This document shows, one piece after another, positions 1 through 7,424 of a stretch of DNA of 24,151 nucleotides (position 1 is its first letter; each line of letters begins with the position of its first letter). Source of the DNA: CAYMWF01 sp964394085 [NCBI: uncultured Gemmatimonadota bacterium]. GTDB lineage: Bacteria > GCA-2686955 > CAYMWF01. A program made the position numbers and the translations under genes. The notes below the pieces were generated by a model. It did not search any database, was not told where the DNA came from, and saw only the letters and a list, made by a program, of their open reading frames with translations. The stretch spans positions 1 through 24,151 of the forward strand of contig CAYMWF010000043.1 in NCBI GenBank assembly GCA_964394085.1. The letters run 5' to 3'.

Positions 1-583
1 GCTTTTTTTGCCAATATAACCGCTTATGAGTTTTGACCCAGTCTCACGTGAAGAATGTGCACCTATTGAACAATTTGTGGAACAACTCGGCGCTGCAGAC
101 AAACCCGGGCCCGGCGCAACCCCTTGTAAAACAAGCGGCTCCTGCAGTTTGATTTTCTCCACGTGGGGAAAGTTCAAAACCTGAACAGTTCTCGATGCTG
201 AATTTTGATGCTATATAGATGGCAGCCTTTCCGGGAACGGGCATGCCTGCGGAAGCGGGTAAACCCGCCTGAACCGGTCGTCTTCGCTTTTTCCCGCCCG
301 GATTCCGTCCAGAACCCCGACATGATTGCGATGTCTGGTACTTCAATACCCCTTTATTCTACGGGCCGCCGCTCTGAACGATCACAGACACATGCCGTTT
401 TCATGACCGGAAAAGCACCGGGCACACGAAAGCGGGTCAACTCCGGCGGATTGTAATGCTAAGAAAATGTTTGATATCACCGGCGGTTGCAATCGATCGG
501 TTCCCGTGTTTTACTTCGTGGAAGGCTGAAGAAGCGGCGATCGGATTCACCGGTTGCGATAATCGGCGAACGGGAGAAAATCG
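1..583. other. Left-edge stretch without a convincing gene
   Basis: I find no gene I would defend in this 583-base stretch. An open frame at 26-184 (+) would encode 52 residues but has no ribosome binding site and resembles nothing I know. A short inverted repeat, GCGGGT-AA-ACCCGC, lies at 255-268 without a following T-run, so it is not a standard terminator. A relic resembling the end of the HNH gene lies at 148-201 and is listed separately. The last 30 bases hold the ribosome binding site (GGGAG) of the Fe-S protein gene. Confidence 0.5.
148..201 (+). pseudogene. Relic of the 3' end of an HNH-family gene
   Basis: The plus strand here reads F-D-F-L-H-V-G-K-V followed by eight residues and a TGA stop at 199-201. 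The same residues, D-F-D-F-L-H-V-G-K-I, occur near the C-terminus of the HNH protein encoded at 21719-19899. The two loci share 21 identical bases (151-171 against the complement of 19974-19994), and the flanking differences are a synonymous TTT/TTC and a conservative V/I, as expected for shared coding ancestry. Upstream the frame is closed by a TAA and the expected HNH motif is missing, so only a tail remains. The core CCACGTGG is palindromic, so a shared binding site is an alternative reading. Confidence 0.35.
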
Positions 584-1897
584 ATGGGTCATATAGCAGC
601 GAAGAAACCTTACCTTGATCTTCAGAAAAGGCTCGACAAGATGCCTATCGGGGCACCGAGCCACAAGGCGCTTTTCGAGATACTGGAGCAGCTCTTCACC
701 TCGGAAGAATGCCGCATCGCCACGGCGATGCCCATCAGGCTCACTCCGGCCGATAAAATCGCGAAAATCGCCGGTATGGATGAATCCCGGGTTGAGACCC
801 TGTTGTCCGATATGGTCGAAAAAGGGCTCGCGGCTGATTTTCCCCGCAAGGACGGGCGGATTTTCTACTACCTGAACCCGACCGTAATAGGCTTTTTCGA
901 GTTCACCATGATGCGTGTGCGGAACAACGTGGACCAGAAAAAAATCGCGAGCCTCATGTGGGAATACCTGGTCGAGGATCCGGAGCTTTCATTCATGAAG
1001 ATGATGTCGGCGGGCGATACCTTCATAGCCCGGCCGATGGTGCACGAGGACACGCTCAAGCCCGAAGTCTACACTGAAGTCCTCGATTACGAGAAGGCTT
1101 CCGAAACCATCAGGAACGCCGGTTCATGGGCCATGGGTTTATGCCATTGCCGCCATGTCAAGCTGCACCTCGACAAGCCGTGCGACTACCCGATCGACCA
1201 CTGCCTGAGCCTCGGCCTGGGCGCGGAGTACCTTATAAGGTCGAATATCGCGAAAAGAATCAGCAGGGAAGAAGCCCTCGACGTGCTGGATCACGCCAGG
1301 GAGCACGGCCTGGTCCAGATGGCGGACAATGTCAAAGAGATGCAGACCTTCATCTGCAACTGCTGCAAGTGCTGCTGCGAAATAATGGAAGGTTTCAGGA
1401 CGATTCCCGAGAATACGAAGGTCGTCTCTTCAAACTACATCGCGAAAATAGACGATTTGACCTGCAACGGGTGCGGAAAATGCGCGAAAGCCTGCCCGGT
1501 GAATATCATCGACATGGTAAAATCCACCCCCACTCCCGCGGTTCCCAAGCGAAAGAAGGAAGCGGTGGTGAACTCCGAGCTGTGCCTCGGCTGCGGGGTC
1601 TGCAGGCGCACCTGCGAATTCGACGCCCTGACAATCGAACGGATCCCGGTGAGAGTGCATACGCCCGACGGCCTGATGGAAAAACTCCTCCGCCAGGCCA
1701 TCGAAAGGGGCAAACTCCAGAACATCCTCTTCGACGACGTATCGAAAGTAACCCACAGAACCCTGCAATCCCTCTTTTCGGTAATCGTGAGCCTGCCCCC
1801 GGCGAAACAGATCCTCGCCCGCGAGCAGGTCAAGTCGCGATTCGTCGATCTCGTTATCTCGGGCATCCGCGCGAGCGGTGTCAAGGGCACGCCCTGA
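584..1897 (+). CDS. 4Fe-4S dicluster protein with N-terminal helical domain
   Basis: This 437-residue protein probably carries electrons through several Fe-S clusters; its partner and substrate are unknown. Residues 20-105 look like a winged-helix-type helical domain, with a segment resembling the ADKIAKIAG helix-turn-helix. The middle has a cysteine set, C187-x-C189 with C200 and C207, then a very dense group C258, C260, C261, C263, C264 and C265. Two classical ferredoxin motifs follow: C294-x2-C297-x2-C300-x3-C304-P, and C334-x2-C337-x2-C340-x3-C344. No signal peptide or membrane segment is visible, so it should be cytoplasmic. The ATG at 584 is preceded by GGGAG at a good distance. The gene stands alone and ends two bases from the stop of the convergent ATPase gene. 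I recognise the family type (4Fe-4S binding, anaerobe-associated) but not a specific enzyme. Confidence 0.85.
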   Translation: MGHIAAKKPYLDLQKRLDKMPIGAPSHKALFEILEQLFTSEECRIATAMPIRLTPADKIAKIAGMDESRVETLLSDMVEKGLAADFPRKDGRIFYYLNPTVIGFFEFTMMRVRNNVDQKKIASLMWEYLVEDPELSFMKMMSAGDTFIARPMVHEDTLKPEVYTEVLDYEKASETIRNAGSWAMGLCHCRHVKLHLDKPCDYPIDHCLSLGLGAEYLIRSNIAKRISREEALDVLDHAREHGLVQMADNVKEMQTFICNCCKCCCEIMEGFRTIPENTKVVSSNYIAKIDDLTCNGCGKCAKACPVNIIDMVKSTPTPAVPKRKKEAVVNSELCLGCGVCRRTCEFDALTIERIPVRVHTPDGLMEKLLRQAIERGKLQNILFDDVSKVTHRTLQSLFSVIVSLPPAKQILAREQVKSRFVDLVISGIRASGVKGTP

Positions 1898-1899
1898 AA

Positions 1900-3075
1900 T
1901 TAAATTAAGCTCGAACATTCGGTTAGGGGAATCGCCTCGACTCTTTCATGCAGCCGGTATCTTTCGCTGCCCGGATAAACGATATAAATTTTGTCCAGAT
2001 GCAGATCTGACAGGGCACAGTGAATCGACCTGGTCAAACCGGGAGCATCGGCGCATTTAAATTCGAATCCCCATCTTTCCTTCCCTCGGAACATCAGAAG
2101 ATCCAGTTCAGCGCCCCCTTGCGTACGCCAAAAGTAGGCATTTTTTCCTCCGAACCTTGCAAGAATCTGTTCGACGGCGAACCCCTCCCATGATGCCCCG
2201 TATCGGGGGTGTGAACGAAGAGCCGCCATGTCGTCGATGCCTAGAAGCGTATGCATGAGACCGCTGTCCCGAATATAAACTTTTGGCGATTTAATCTGCC
2301 TTTTTCTGAGATTCTCGAACCAGGGAGGAAGCACGCGCAGGACAAAACCACCCGAAAGGATATCGCGATACTGAAGCGCCGTTTTGTGTGAAACCCCCAT
2401 CGAACGCGCCAATTCCGAGGCATTCCATATCTGTCCGTGATAATGCGCCAGCATCGTCCAGAAACGGCGAAGAGCTTCAGGCGGAACCCTGAGCCCGAGT
2501 AAAGGGATATCCCTCTCGAGGAATGTCGAGATAAATGCTTCTCTCCACCGGTTGCTCGCATTTTCAGACGACGCAAGCCACGATCTCGGAAAACCTCCAC
2601 GAACCCACAGAGAATTCTGCGCATCCTCAGGCAACTCGTTCATCGTAAAACCCGATACATTTATAAAAGAAGCGCGACCTGCCAGAGATTCCGAAACACC
2701 CCGGACCAGAGCGGGCGATGCACTTCCAAGAACAAGAAAACGGGCGGGTTGATCGGCACGATCAGCAAGCGGACGCAAGGTTTCAAACAAGTAAGGCAGG
2801 CGTTGTATTTCATCAATTACAATCAATCCACGTAACCGCTCTAGTGTTATTTCCGGTGTTTCAAGTGCCGCTCTAGATGTCGCGCGTTCGAGATCGAATG
2901 AATTGATCTCTACTCCCGTGCGATTTTTCATTATTTCAGATACAATCCCGGCCAAGGTCGTTTTACCGACCTGTCGGGCCCCCAGCAACACGGTTACCGG
3001 AGCCTCTTTCAATGACCTAAGAACCAGGTTCGTCAGGTGCGAGCGCGGGATCAATTCGGATTGATTTTGTTGCAT
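1900..3075 (-). CDS. AAA-type ATPase with DUF4143 C-terminal domain
   Basis: This 391-residue protein belongs to the AAA_14/DUF4143 family of P-loop ATPases, widespread and often found as accessory single genes; the cellular role is not established. The Walker A motif G-A-R-Q-V-G-K-T-T lies near residue 35, and the Walker B L-I-V-I-D-E-I-Q near residue 87. The C-terminal half has the DUF4143 pattern R-D-S-G-L-x-H-x-L-L-G followed by G-x-x-W-E-G-F. A PD-(D/E)xK-like set follows: E-L-D-L-L in the context GGAELDLL, then E-F-K. The length is normal. The stop codon faces the stop of the Fe-S gene two bases away, so the two transcripts converge. The start at 3075 is preceded by GGGAGG, 12 bases upstream and inside an inverted repeat, which suggests regulated translation or autoregulation. 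The codon and base composition is slightly more AT-rich by eye than that of its neighbours, consistent with an acquired gene. Confidence 0.9.
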   Translation of the reverse strand: MQQNQSELIPRSHLTNLVLRSLKEAPVTVLLGARQVGKTTLAGIVSEIMKNRTGVEINSFDLERATSRAALETPEITLERLRGLIVIDEIQRLPYLFETLRPLADRADQPARFLVLGSASPALVRGVSESLAGRASFINVSGFTMNELPEDAQNSLWVRGGFPRSWLASSENASNRWREAFISTFLERDIPLLGLRVPPEALRRFWTMLAHYHGQIWNASELARSMGVSHKTALQYRDILSGGFVLRVLPPWFENLRKRQIKSPKVYIRDSGLMHTLLGIDDMAALRSHPRYGASWEGFAVEQILARFGGKNAYFWRTQGGAELDLLMFRGKERWGFEFKCADAPGLTRSIHCALSDLHLDKIYIVYPGSERYRLHERVEAIPLTECSSLI

Positions 3076-3096
3076 ATTGGGAATATGCCTCCCAAT
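3076..3096 (-). promoter_or_regulatory. Inverted repeat covering the ATPase ribosome binding site
   Basis: ATTGGGA (3076-3082) and TCCCAAT (3090-3096) form a perfect 7-bp inverted repeat with a 7-base loop, directly before the ATG of the DUF4143 ATPase. The only good Shine-Dalgarno sequence for that gene, GGGAGG on the minus strand (3093-3088), lies partly within the stem. It could be an mRNA hairpin that limits translation or a DNA operator bound by a dimer. The structure is seen in the sequence; the function is inferred. Confidence 0.5.
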
Positions 3097-3304
3097 TTAC
3101 CTGCTTGTCAAGAAAAAACCACTATCACCAAGTTGAAGTCCTCCCCATATTAGTTCAAAGCATCCTGATCGATCCGGTTTGGGCAGGGAGATTCCGGCTG
3201 TCGCCCCGTTCTTGACCGGCGGGAGCATCGGCTGGTAGAATGCCGGCGGCCCGGAAGTGCGGACCGGCCGGATGCCGGCCTCTAACGGGAGAACGCGGGG
3301 AAGT
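3097..3304. other. Divergent intergenic region upstream of trkA
   Basis: This region separates the divergent ATPase and trkA genes. Its right half is very GC-rich and repetitive in GCCGGC-type words. It contains a perfect hairpin GGCCGG-ATG-CCGGCC at 3266-3280, 24 bases before the trkA start, which would sit in the trkA mRNA leader. I see no near-consensus sigma-70 promoter here. Confidence 0.4.
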
Positions 3305-4669
3305 ATGAATATACTGATCGTAGGCGCCGGGGTGGTCGGAACCTCCCTTGCCGAGCAGCTTTCCACGGAAGGTCACAATATCCTGGTAATGGACCAGGAC
3401 GCCGGACGCGTCGCGGAGATACAGGAAAAGTTCGACGTCCTCGCCGTCCACGGCCATGCCGGGCTGTCGGCCGATCTCGCGAAGTCGGGCATACGGGACG
3501 CGGACATGGTGATTGCGGTCACCGACGTTGACGAGGTGAATCTCGTCGTAGGAATGTTTGCGAAACGATACGGCGTGAACCGCTGCCTGATACGAATCCG
3601 CGACCAGGAATTTCTCGAGCGAACGGGCAACTCCTTTTTCGAGACCCTTGGAATCGACCAGGTAATCAACCCCGATCCGATAATCGCCGGGATGCTCGAA
3701 CGGACGGTCGATATACCCGGAGCGATCAGCGTCTCCACGCTGGTCGGCGGCCGGGTGCTCATGCTCGGCTTCGAAATCACCGAGGGTTCGACCATAGCCG
3801 GCCGGACGCTTGCCGAACTCCGCCGCGAGCCGGGGCTCGAGTCTTTTCTCGTTCTGTGCCAGATCAGGGACGAAACGACTATAGTGCCGTCGGGAGATGA
3901 AAAAATGCTCCCGGGAGACCGTGTGTACCTGCTCGTCCCCTCGGATACCGCCCATAATCTTCCGGCCCTGATACAGCCCGACCTCAAACCGGTGAACAGC
4001 GTCATCATTTCCGGTGCAAGCAGGATAGGGATCCTGCTGGCCATAGCCCTCGAAAACAAGATACCGCGCGTTACCATGATCGAGTCGAATCCGGCGGCTG
4101 CGGCCGCCGCGGCGGATAAACTCGGCAAAACCACCATACTCCAGGGTGAAGAAACGGACCTGGACGTGCTGTTCGAGGCCGGGCTTGATAAGGCGGATGT
4201 CTTTTTAGCCGTCTCGGAAGACGAACAGAAGAACATGCTCGCTTCTCTGGTCGCCAAGCGGCACGGCTCTCCAAGAGCGGTGCTGCTGGTCAATCAGCCG
4301 CAATACATTTCTGTAATGAACAGCCTCGGCGTCGTTTACGTGCTGAATCCCCGGCTGGTCACCGTCGGGGAGATATTGATCCACGTCCGCAAGGGCATGG
4401 TCCTCTCCGTGACGCGGCTCCCCGAGGGAGAAGGCGAAATCATCGTTTTCGAAGCTCGTGAGGGTTGCCCGGCGGTAAAGAGCTCCCTCGCCGAGCTGAA
4501 ATTCCCGAAAGGTGCGCTCGTAGGAGCCCTGATCCGCGAGGGGGACGTGATAATCCCGACGGGCGACACCATGATCCGGCCCGGTGAAACCGTAATAGTC
4601 TTCTCGATTCCCGAAGCCATCACAAAAATCGAAAAGTATTTCACTTCCAAGAAATGGCTTAGAAAGTGA
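3305..4669 (+). CDS. trkA: Trk potassium uptake regulatory subunit TrkA
   Basis: TrkA is the cytoplasmic NAD(H)/nucleotide-binding ring that gates the TrkH potassium channel. This 454-residue copy has the full duplicated RCK_N-RCK_C layout. The first Rossmann domain starts at residue 1 with G7-A-G-V-V-G12 and ends its second strand with an acidic D30, typical for NAD binding. The first RCK_C domain lies at about 140-220. The second Rossmann-like domain begins near residue 230 with a degraded glycine motif (G-A-S-R-I-G), and the last RCK_C domain covers about 370-450. I chose the ATG at 3305 because homologous TrkA proteins begin directly with the MNILIVGAG strand; the frame is open 16 codons further upstream without conserved sequence. 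The stop overlaps the GTG start of trkH, so the two are translationally coupled. Confidence 0.95.
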   Translation: MNILIVGAGVVGTSLAEQLSTEGHNILVMDQDAGRVAEIQEKFDVLAVHGHAGLSADLAKSGIRDADMVIAVTDVDEVNLVVGMFAKRYGVNRCLIRIRDQEFLERTGNSFFETLGIDQVINPDPIIAGMLERTVDIPGAISVSTLVGGRVLMLGFEITEGSTIAGRTLAELRREPGLESFLVLCQIRDETTIVPSGDEKMLPGDRVYLLVPSDTAHNLPALIQPDLKPVNSVIISGASRIGILLAIALENKIPRVTMIESNPAAAAAAADKLGKTTILQGEETDLDVLFEAGLDKADVFLAVSEDEQKNMLASLVAKRHGSPRAVLLVNQPQYISVMNSLGVVYVLNPRLVTVGEILIHVRKGMVLSVTRLPEGEGEIIVFEAREGCPAVKSSLAELKFPKGALVGALIREGDVIIPTGDTMIRPGETVIVFSIPEAITKIEKYFTSKKWLRK

Positions 4670-6138
4670 ATTCGAATACCGTCCTGTTCGTCCTCGGTAA
4701 TTTCCTGCTCATCATGGCGGTATGTCTGACCGCTCCTCTCTGCCTGAGCCTGGCGCACGACTGGCGGTTCCCTCCTGAAGCAGGCGGCCACCCTGAGCTC
4801 ATCCCGTTCCTGGTGCCGATACTGATCGCTTTCTGCGCCGGCATATCGCTGCGCCTCCTGTTCAAGAGAAAAACCGGCGACGTCGGAAGGCGGGAAGGTT
4901 TCGTGGTCGTCACTTTTTCGTGGCTGACCGCGGTGATTCTCGGGATGATTCCTTTCCTCCTGTCGGGAACCTGCGACACCGTAAGCGACGCTTTCTTCGA
5001 AACCATGAGCGGCTTCACAACCACGGGCGCCACCATCTTCCCCGCGGTGGAGGTGATTCCTTACGGCCTGCAGTTCTGGCGGCACATGACCCAGTGGCTG
5101 GGCGGCATGGGCATCGTGGTGTTGAGCGTCGCACTGATGCCGCTCCTCGGCGTCGGCGGCTTCAGGATGCTGAAGGCCGAAACCCCGGGAGGAGTGATCT
5201 TCGAGCGCGACCGGGCCAGGATAACCGACTCGGCGAAGGACCTCTGGAAACTCTACCTCCTGATATCGGGAGCCGAAGTGGTTCTGCTCGCACTGTCCGG
5301 CACCTCCATCTACGATGCCTTCTGCCACACCTTCACCACCATGTCCACGGGCGGATTCTCTCCCCACAGCGAATCGATCGCCTTCTTCACGAGCCCGATC
5401 ACCCAGTGGGTGATCATACTGTTCATGTTCACTGCCGGTATCAGCTTCTCCCTGCACGCCCAGGTCCTGAGGGGACGGATACGGGCCGCCTTCGAAAATG
5501 CCGAGTTCCGCTTCTACCTGGCTATCATCGCTGTCTGCGCAATCGTCGGATTCACGATCATACCGGGAAACGGCGCCGGTCTGGAGCAGCGCATCAGGGA
5601 GGTGACGTTCCAGGTGGTTTCGATTGGCACCACCACCGGTTACGCCACGGTGGACTTCGATGCATGGCCGCAGATGATGCGCCTGGTCATGGTGATGCTC
5701 ATGTTCATCGGCGGATGCATGGGCTCCACGGGCGGCGGGATGAAGGTGGCCAGGGTTCTCGTATACGGCAAGGCGTTCACCAGGGAGCTCCACAAGCTGC
5801 TCTACCCGCATGCCGTGAAAAAAATCAGAATCGGCAACCGCAAGCTGGACGACGGCATCGCGTTGAATATCCTCGCGTTCGGCTCCCTGTTCGTGGCCGC
5901 TTTCATCGTCGGTTCGCTGACCATGGCCGCCTTCGGATATGATCTCGTGACTTCCATGTCGGCGTCCATCGCCGCCCTCGGCAACATCGGCCCCGGGCTC
6001 GGCGCTATCGGCCCGACCCGCAACTGGGCCCACCTGCCCGACGCGGCGAAATGGGTCATGAGCTTCCTGATGCTCATCGGCAGGCTCGAACTCTACTCCG
6101 TGCTGATTCTATTCACTCCCTGGGTATGGAAACGGTAG
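4666..6138 (+). CDS. trkH: Trk potassium transporter membrane subunit TrkH
   Basis: TrkH is the potassium-conducting membrane subunit partnered by TrkA. The 490-residue protein has the four membrane-pore-membrane repeats of the family. The selectivity-filter loops are visible in order: S-G-F-T-T-T-G-A-T (about residue 115), S-T-G-G-F-S (about 226), T-T-T-G-Y-A-T (about 323) and A-L-G-N-I-G-P-G (about 440). It ends with the family's typical L-M-L-I-G-R-L-E-x-Y-S-V-L segment. The start is GTG, overlapping the trkA stop as GTGA (4666-4669). This overlap and the absence of any other upstream start fix the choice. The gene is followed at once by a hairpin terminator, so trkA and trkH form a closed two-gene operon. 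Confidence 0.95.
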   Translation: MNSNTVLFVLGNFLLIMAVCLTAPLCLSLAHDWRFPPEAGGHPELIPFLVPILIAFCAGISLRLLFKRKTGDVGRREGFVVVTFSWLTAVILGMIPFLLSGTCDTVSDAFFETMSGFTTTGATIFPAVEVIPYGLQFWRHMTQWLGGMGIVVLSVALMPLLGVGGFRMLKAETPGGVIFERDRARITDSAKDLWKLYLLISGAEVVLLALSGTSIYDAFCHTFTTMSTGGFSPHSESIAFFTSPITQWVIILFMFTAGISFSLHAQVLRGRIRAAFENAEFRFYLAIIAVCAIVGFTIIPGNGAGLEQRIREVTFQVVSIGTTTGYATVDFDAWPQMMRLVMVMLMFIGGCMGSTGGGMKVARVLVYGKAFTRELHKLLYPHAVKKIRIGNRKLDDGIALNILAFGSLFVAAFIVGSLTMAAFGYDLVTSMSASIAALGNIGPGLGAIGPTRNWAHLPDAAKWVMSFLMLIGRLELYSVLILFTPWVWKR

Positions 6139-6146
6139 CATAGAAA

Positions 6147-6185
6147 TCCGGGGAGCAGGCCAACCCCGTCTCCCCGGACTTTTCA
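6147..6185 (+). terminator. Rho-independent terminator of trkAH, probably bidirectional
   Basis: TCCGGGGAG (6147-6155) pairs perfectly with CTCCCCGGA (6170-6178) around a 14-base loop, followed by CTTTTC. It lies 9 bases after the trkH stop. Read on the minus strand, the same stem is followed by TTTCT and lies about 40 bases after the stop of the SHOCT-like gene, so it may serve both convergent operons. Confidence 0.75.
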
Positions 6186-6216
6186 CATCAGGAATCTTCC
6201 TCCGGTCTCTGCGTCT

Positions 6217-6651
6217 TTACTCGCAGAAGACGCGGACCTTGTCGCCGTCGGAAGAATCGACGTCGACGGTCAGTTCTCTCAGCGCCTCTATCAGTTCGTC
6301 ACCCTCGAGGGCGCCGAGGTGAGCGAGATCTATGCCCTGCTCCGAGAGCTTGCGGCTCGCATCGGAAGGAAGCATGGTGGTCAGCTTGATGCCGGTGCGG
6401 ATAAGCGCGAGCGGAACCCGGACATTCACCTTGTCTCCGTCTTCGCTGTCGACCACCACCCTGAGGAACTTCAGGGGTTTTGACGGGTCGGCTTCTTCGC
6501 GCGGCGTCGGGGCGGGGGCGGGAACCGGGGCGGGTTCGCTGAAGCTTTCGACCCGGCTTTCACCCACTTTAGCCAGAAGCTTTTCCGCATCGTCCACAGA
6601 TATTTTACCTTCGGAAAGCATCTCCAGAATCTGTTTTTTTTCGTCGGTCAT
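6217..6651 (-). CDS. SHOCT-like domain protein
   Basis: This 144-residue acidic protein starts with a SHOCT-like helical module (residues 4-27, pattern I-L-E-M-L-S-E-G-K-I-S-V-D-D-A-E-K-L-L), as at the N-terminus of many YvlB/DUF4097-type proteins. A proline/alanine/glutamate linker follows at about 33-60. The C-terminal part (about 60-144) contains two similar strand-rich pieces, V-V-V-D-S-E-D-G-D-K-V-N-V and V-D-V-D-S-S-D-G-D-K-V-R-V, which suggest an internal duplication. There is no membrane segment. The start has a strong AAGGAG. It is the last gene of the DUF2089 operon, 69 bases after the small membrane protein gene. The molecular function is not established; a partner or modulator of the DUF2089 protein is a reasonable inference. 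Confidence 0.8.
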   Translation of the reverse strand: MTDEKKQILEMLSEGKISVDDAEKLLAKVGESRVESFSEPAPVPAPAPTPREEADPSKPLKFLRVVVDSEDGDKVNVRVPLALIRTGIKLTTMLPSDASRKLSEQGIDLAHLGALEGDELIEALRELTVDVDSSDGDKVRVFCE

Positions 6652-6720
6652 GGTTTTCTCCTTTCAACCCGGCAGGCAGCCGCGCGGCGCGGACGCCAGG
6701 CCGTTCTTTTACCGATTCAA

Positions 6721-6990
6721 TCACAAAAACTTTAAGTAAACATGGCTGGTACCCGATTCGACATCCACCTCCAGGCCGGAGAGGCACCGGAAAACATCGA
6801 GCGAAGCCTTGATTATCGCCCATACGCCGTGCTTCCGGTACTCCTTCGGCAAAAATGGAAACACGAACATGAGCCCCGCATAGACCAGTAATACCAGAGG
6901 CCAGAGCAGAAACAGCGGCAGCGGGATATAAAACCCCCTGGCTCCGGCTCTCTGTTTTATTCTTACGAGCACGATCAGGGGAGGCATCAT
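6721..6990 (-). CDS. Small membrane protein of the DUF2089 operon
   Basis: This 89-residue protein has a basic N-terminus (about 10-18) and a long hydrophobic stretch at about 20-47. The stretch is rich in L, F, P and V and could form one or two membrane segments. A soluble tail of about 40 residues follows. The ATG at 6990 overlaps the stop of the DUF2089 gene as ATGA, and AAAGGATGG just upstream supplies the ribosome binding site, so translation is coupled. A second ATG follows immediately. The same frame is open far upstream, but that part overlaps the conserved DUF2089 gene and is only its shadow. I do not recognise the family. Its place between a predicted regulator and a SHOCT-like protein suggests a membrane anchor or sensor, which is inference. 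Confidence 0.75.
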   Translation of the reverse strand: MMPPLIVLVRIKQRAGARGFYIPLPLFLLWPLVLLVYAGLMFVFPFLPKEYRKHGVWAIIKASLDVFRCLSGLEVDVESGTSHVYLKFL

Positions 6991-7337
6991 TCCATCCTTT
7001 CCAGCGCATCTTGAACCGTGATTTCGCCCCTGTCGAGCATGGCGAGCACTTCGCTCCGGTCTGCGGGGGCTTCGAAACTGCGGTCGAGTTCGGCTGCGAT
7101 AAAGTTCAACCGGTTTTTTACAGTGGGATAGCTGATGCCGAAAAGGCGCTCCATCTGCTTGATCGAACCGTGGGATCTCAAGAACGCGGTGACGAACACC
7201 TGGTCTTCGAGCGGAAGCCGCCCGAGGGGAGATATCTCGTACTCTCCCTCGATGGCGATTTCGCAGGAAGAACAGTGCGTCCGAACGATCTTCATCCTGT
7301 TTCCGCACTCGGGACATTTTGCTTTAGAAACATCCAT
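6987..7337 (-). CDS. DUF2089 family protein (zinc ribbon plus HTH)
   Basis: This 116-residue protein has an N-terminal zinc ribbon (C8-x2-C11 and C22-x2-C25). A helix-turn-helix follows at about 45-85 and resembles sigma-70 region 4 (G-S-I-K-Q-M-E-R-L-F-G-I-S-Y-P-T-V-K-N-R-L). The C-terminal 20-residue helical module matches the SHOCT-like N-terminus of the third gene in this operon. DUF2089 proteins are predicted DNA-binding regulators, usually cytoplasmic. I chose the ATG at 7337 over the GTG one codon earlier because AAGGAG (7349-7344) is then spaced 6 bases. A near-consensus promoter ends about 14 bases upstream, and a 9-bp inverted repeat lies beyond its -35 box, a possible autoregulatory site. 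Confidence 0.88.
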   Translation of the reverse strand: MDVSKAKCPECGNRMKIVRTHCSSCEIAIEGEYEISPLGRLPLEDQVFVTAFLRSHGSIKQMERLFGISYPTVKNRLNFIAAELDRSFEAPADRSEVLAMLDRGEITVQDALERME

Positions 7338-7357
7338 CACTCGCTCCTTTCGGCCAC

Positions 7358-7386
7358 AATATAATCGAAGGCGAAGGGCTTGTCAA
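7358..7386 (-). promoter_or_regulatory. Sigma-70 promoter of the DUF2089 operon
   Basis: On the minus strand TTGACA (7386-7381) is separated by exactly 17 bases from TATATT (7363-7358). The predicted start near 7351 leaves a leader of about 14 bases that is just long enough for the AAGGAG ribosome binding site. Position, spacing and match to consensus are all good. Confidence 0.8.
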
Positions 7387-7391
7387 CCGAA

Positions 7392-7424
7392 AAAGTTAAT
7401 TTATTTGATTTTATTATTAACTTT
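7392..7424. promoter_or_regulatory. AT-rich inverted repeat upstream of the -35 box
   Basis: AAAGTTAAT (7392-7400) and ATTAACTTT (7416-7424) are perfect 9-bp inverted repeats separated by 15 bases. They end 5 bases upstream of the -35 hexamer of the DUF2089 promoter. The half-site distance of about 24 bases (over two DNA turns) suits a dimeric activator or repressor, or an UP-like element. The binding protein is unknown; the DUF2089 protein itself is one candidate. Confidence 0.4.

Noticed and set aside
26-184. 52-codon plus-strand frame at the left edge
   Set aside because: No ribosome binding site or recognisable similarity, and it overlaps the HNH tail relic in another frame.
4336-6033. 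565-codon minus-strand open frame across trkA and trkH
   Set aside because: It lies opposite two clear conserved genes, translates to histidine/glutamate/arginine-rich sequence with no family resemblance, and is explained by GC-rich codon bias.
6991-7317. Upstream extension of the small membrane protein frame
   Set aside because: The extension overlaps the conserved DUF2089 gene, is arginine-rich and unlike a protein family; the ATG at 6990 has its own ribosome binding site.
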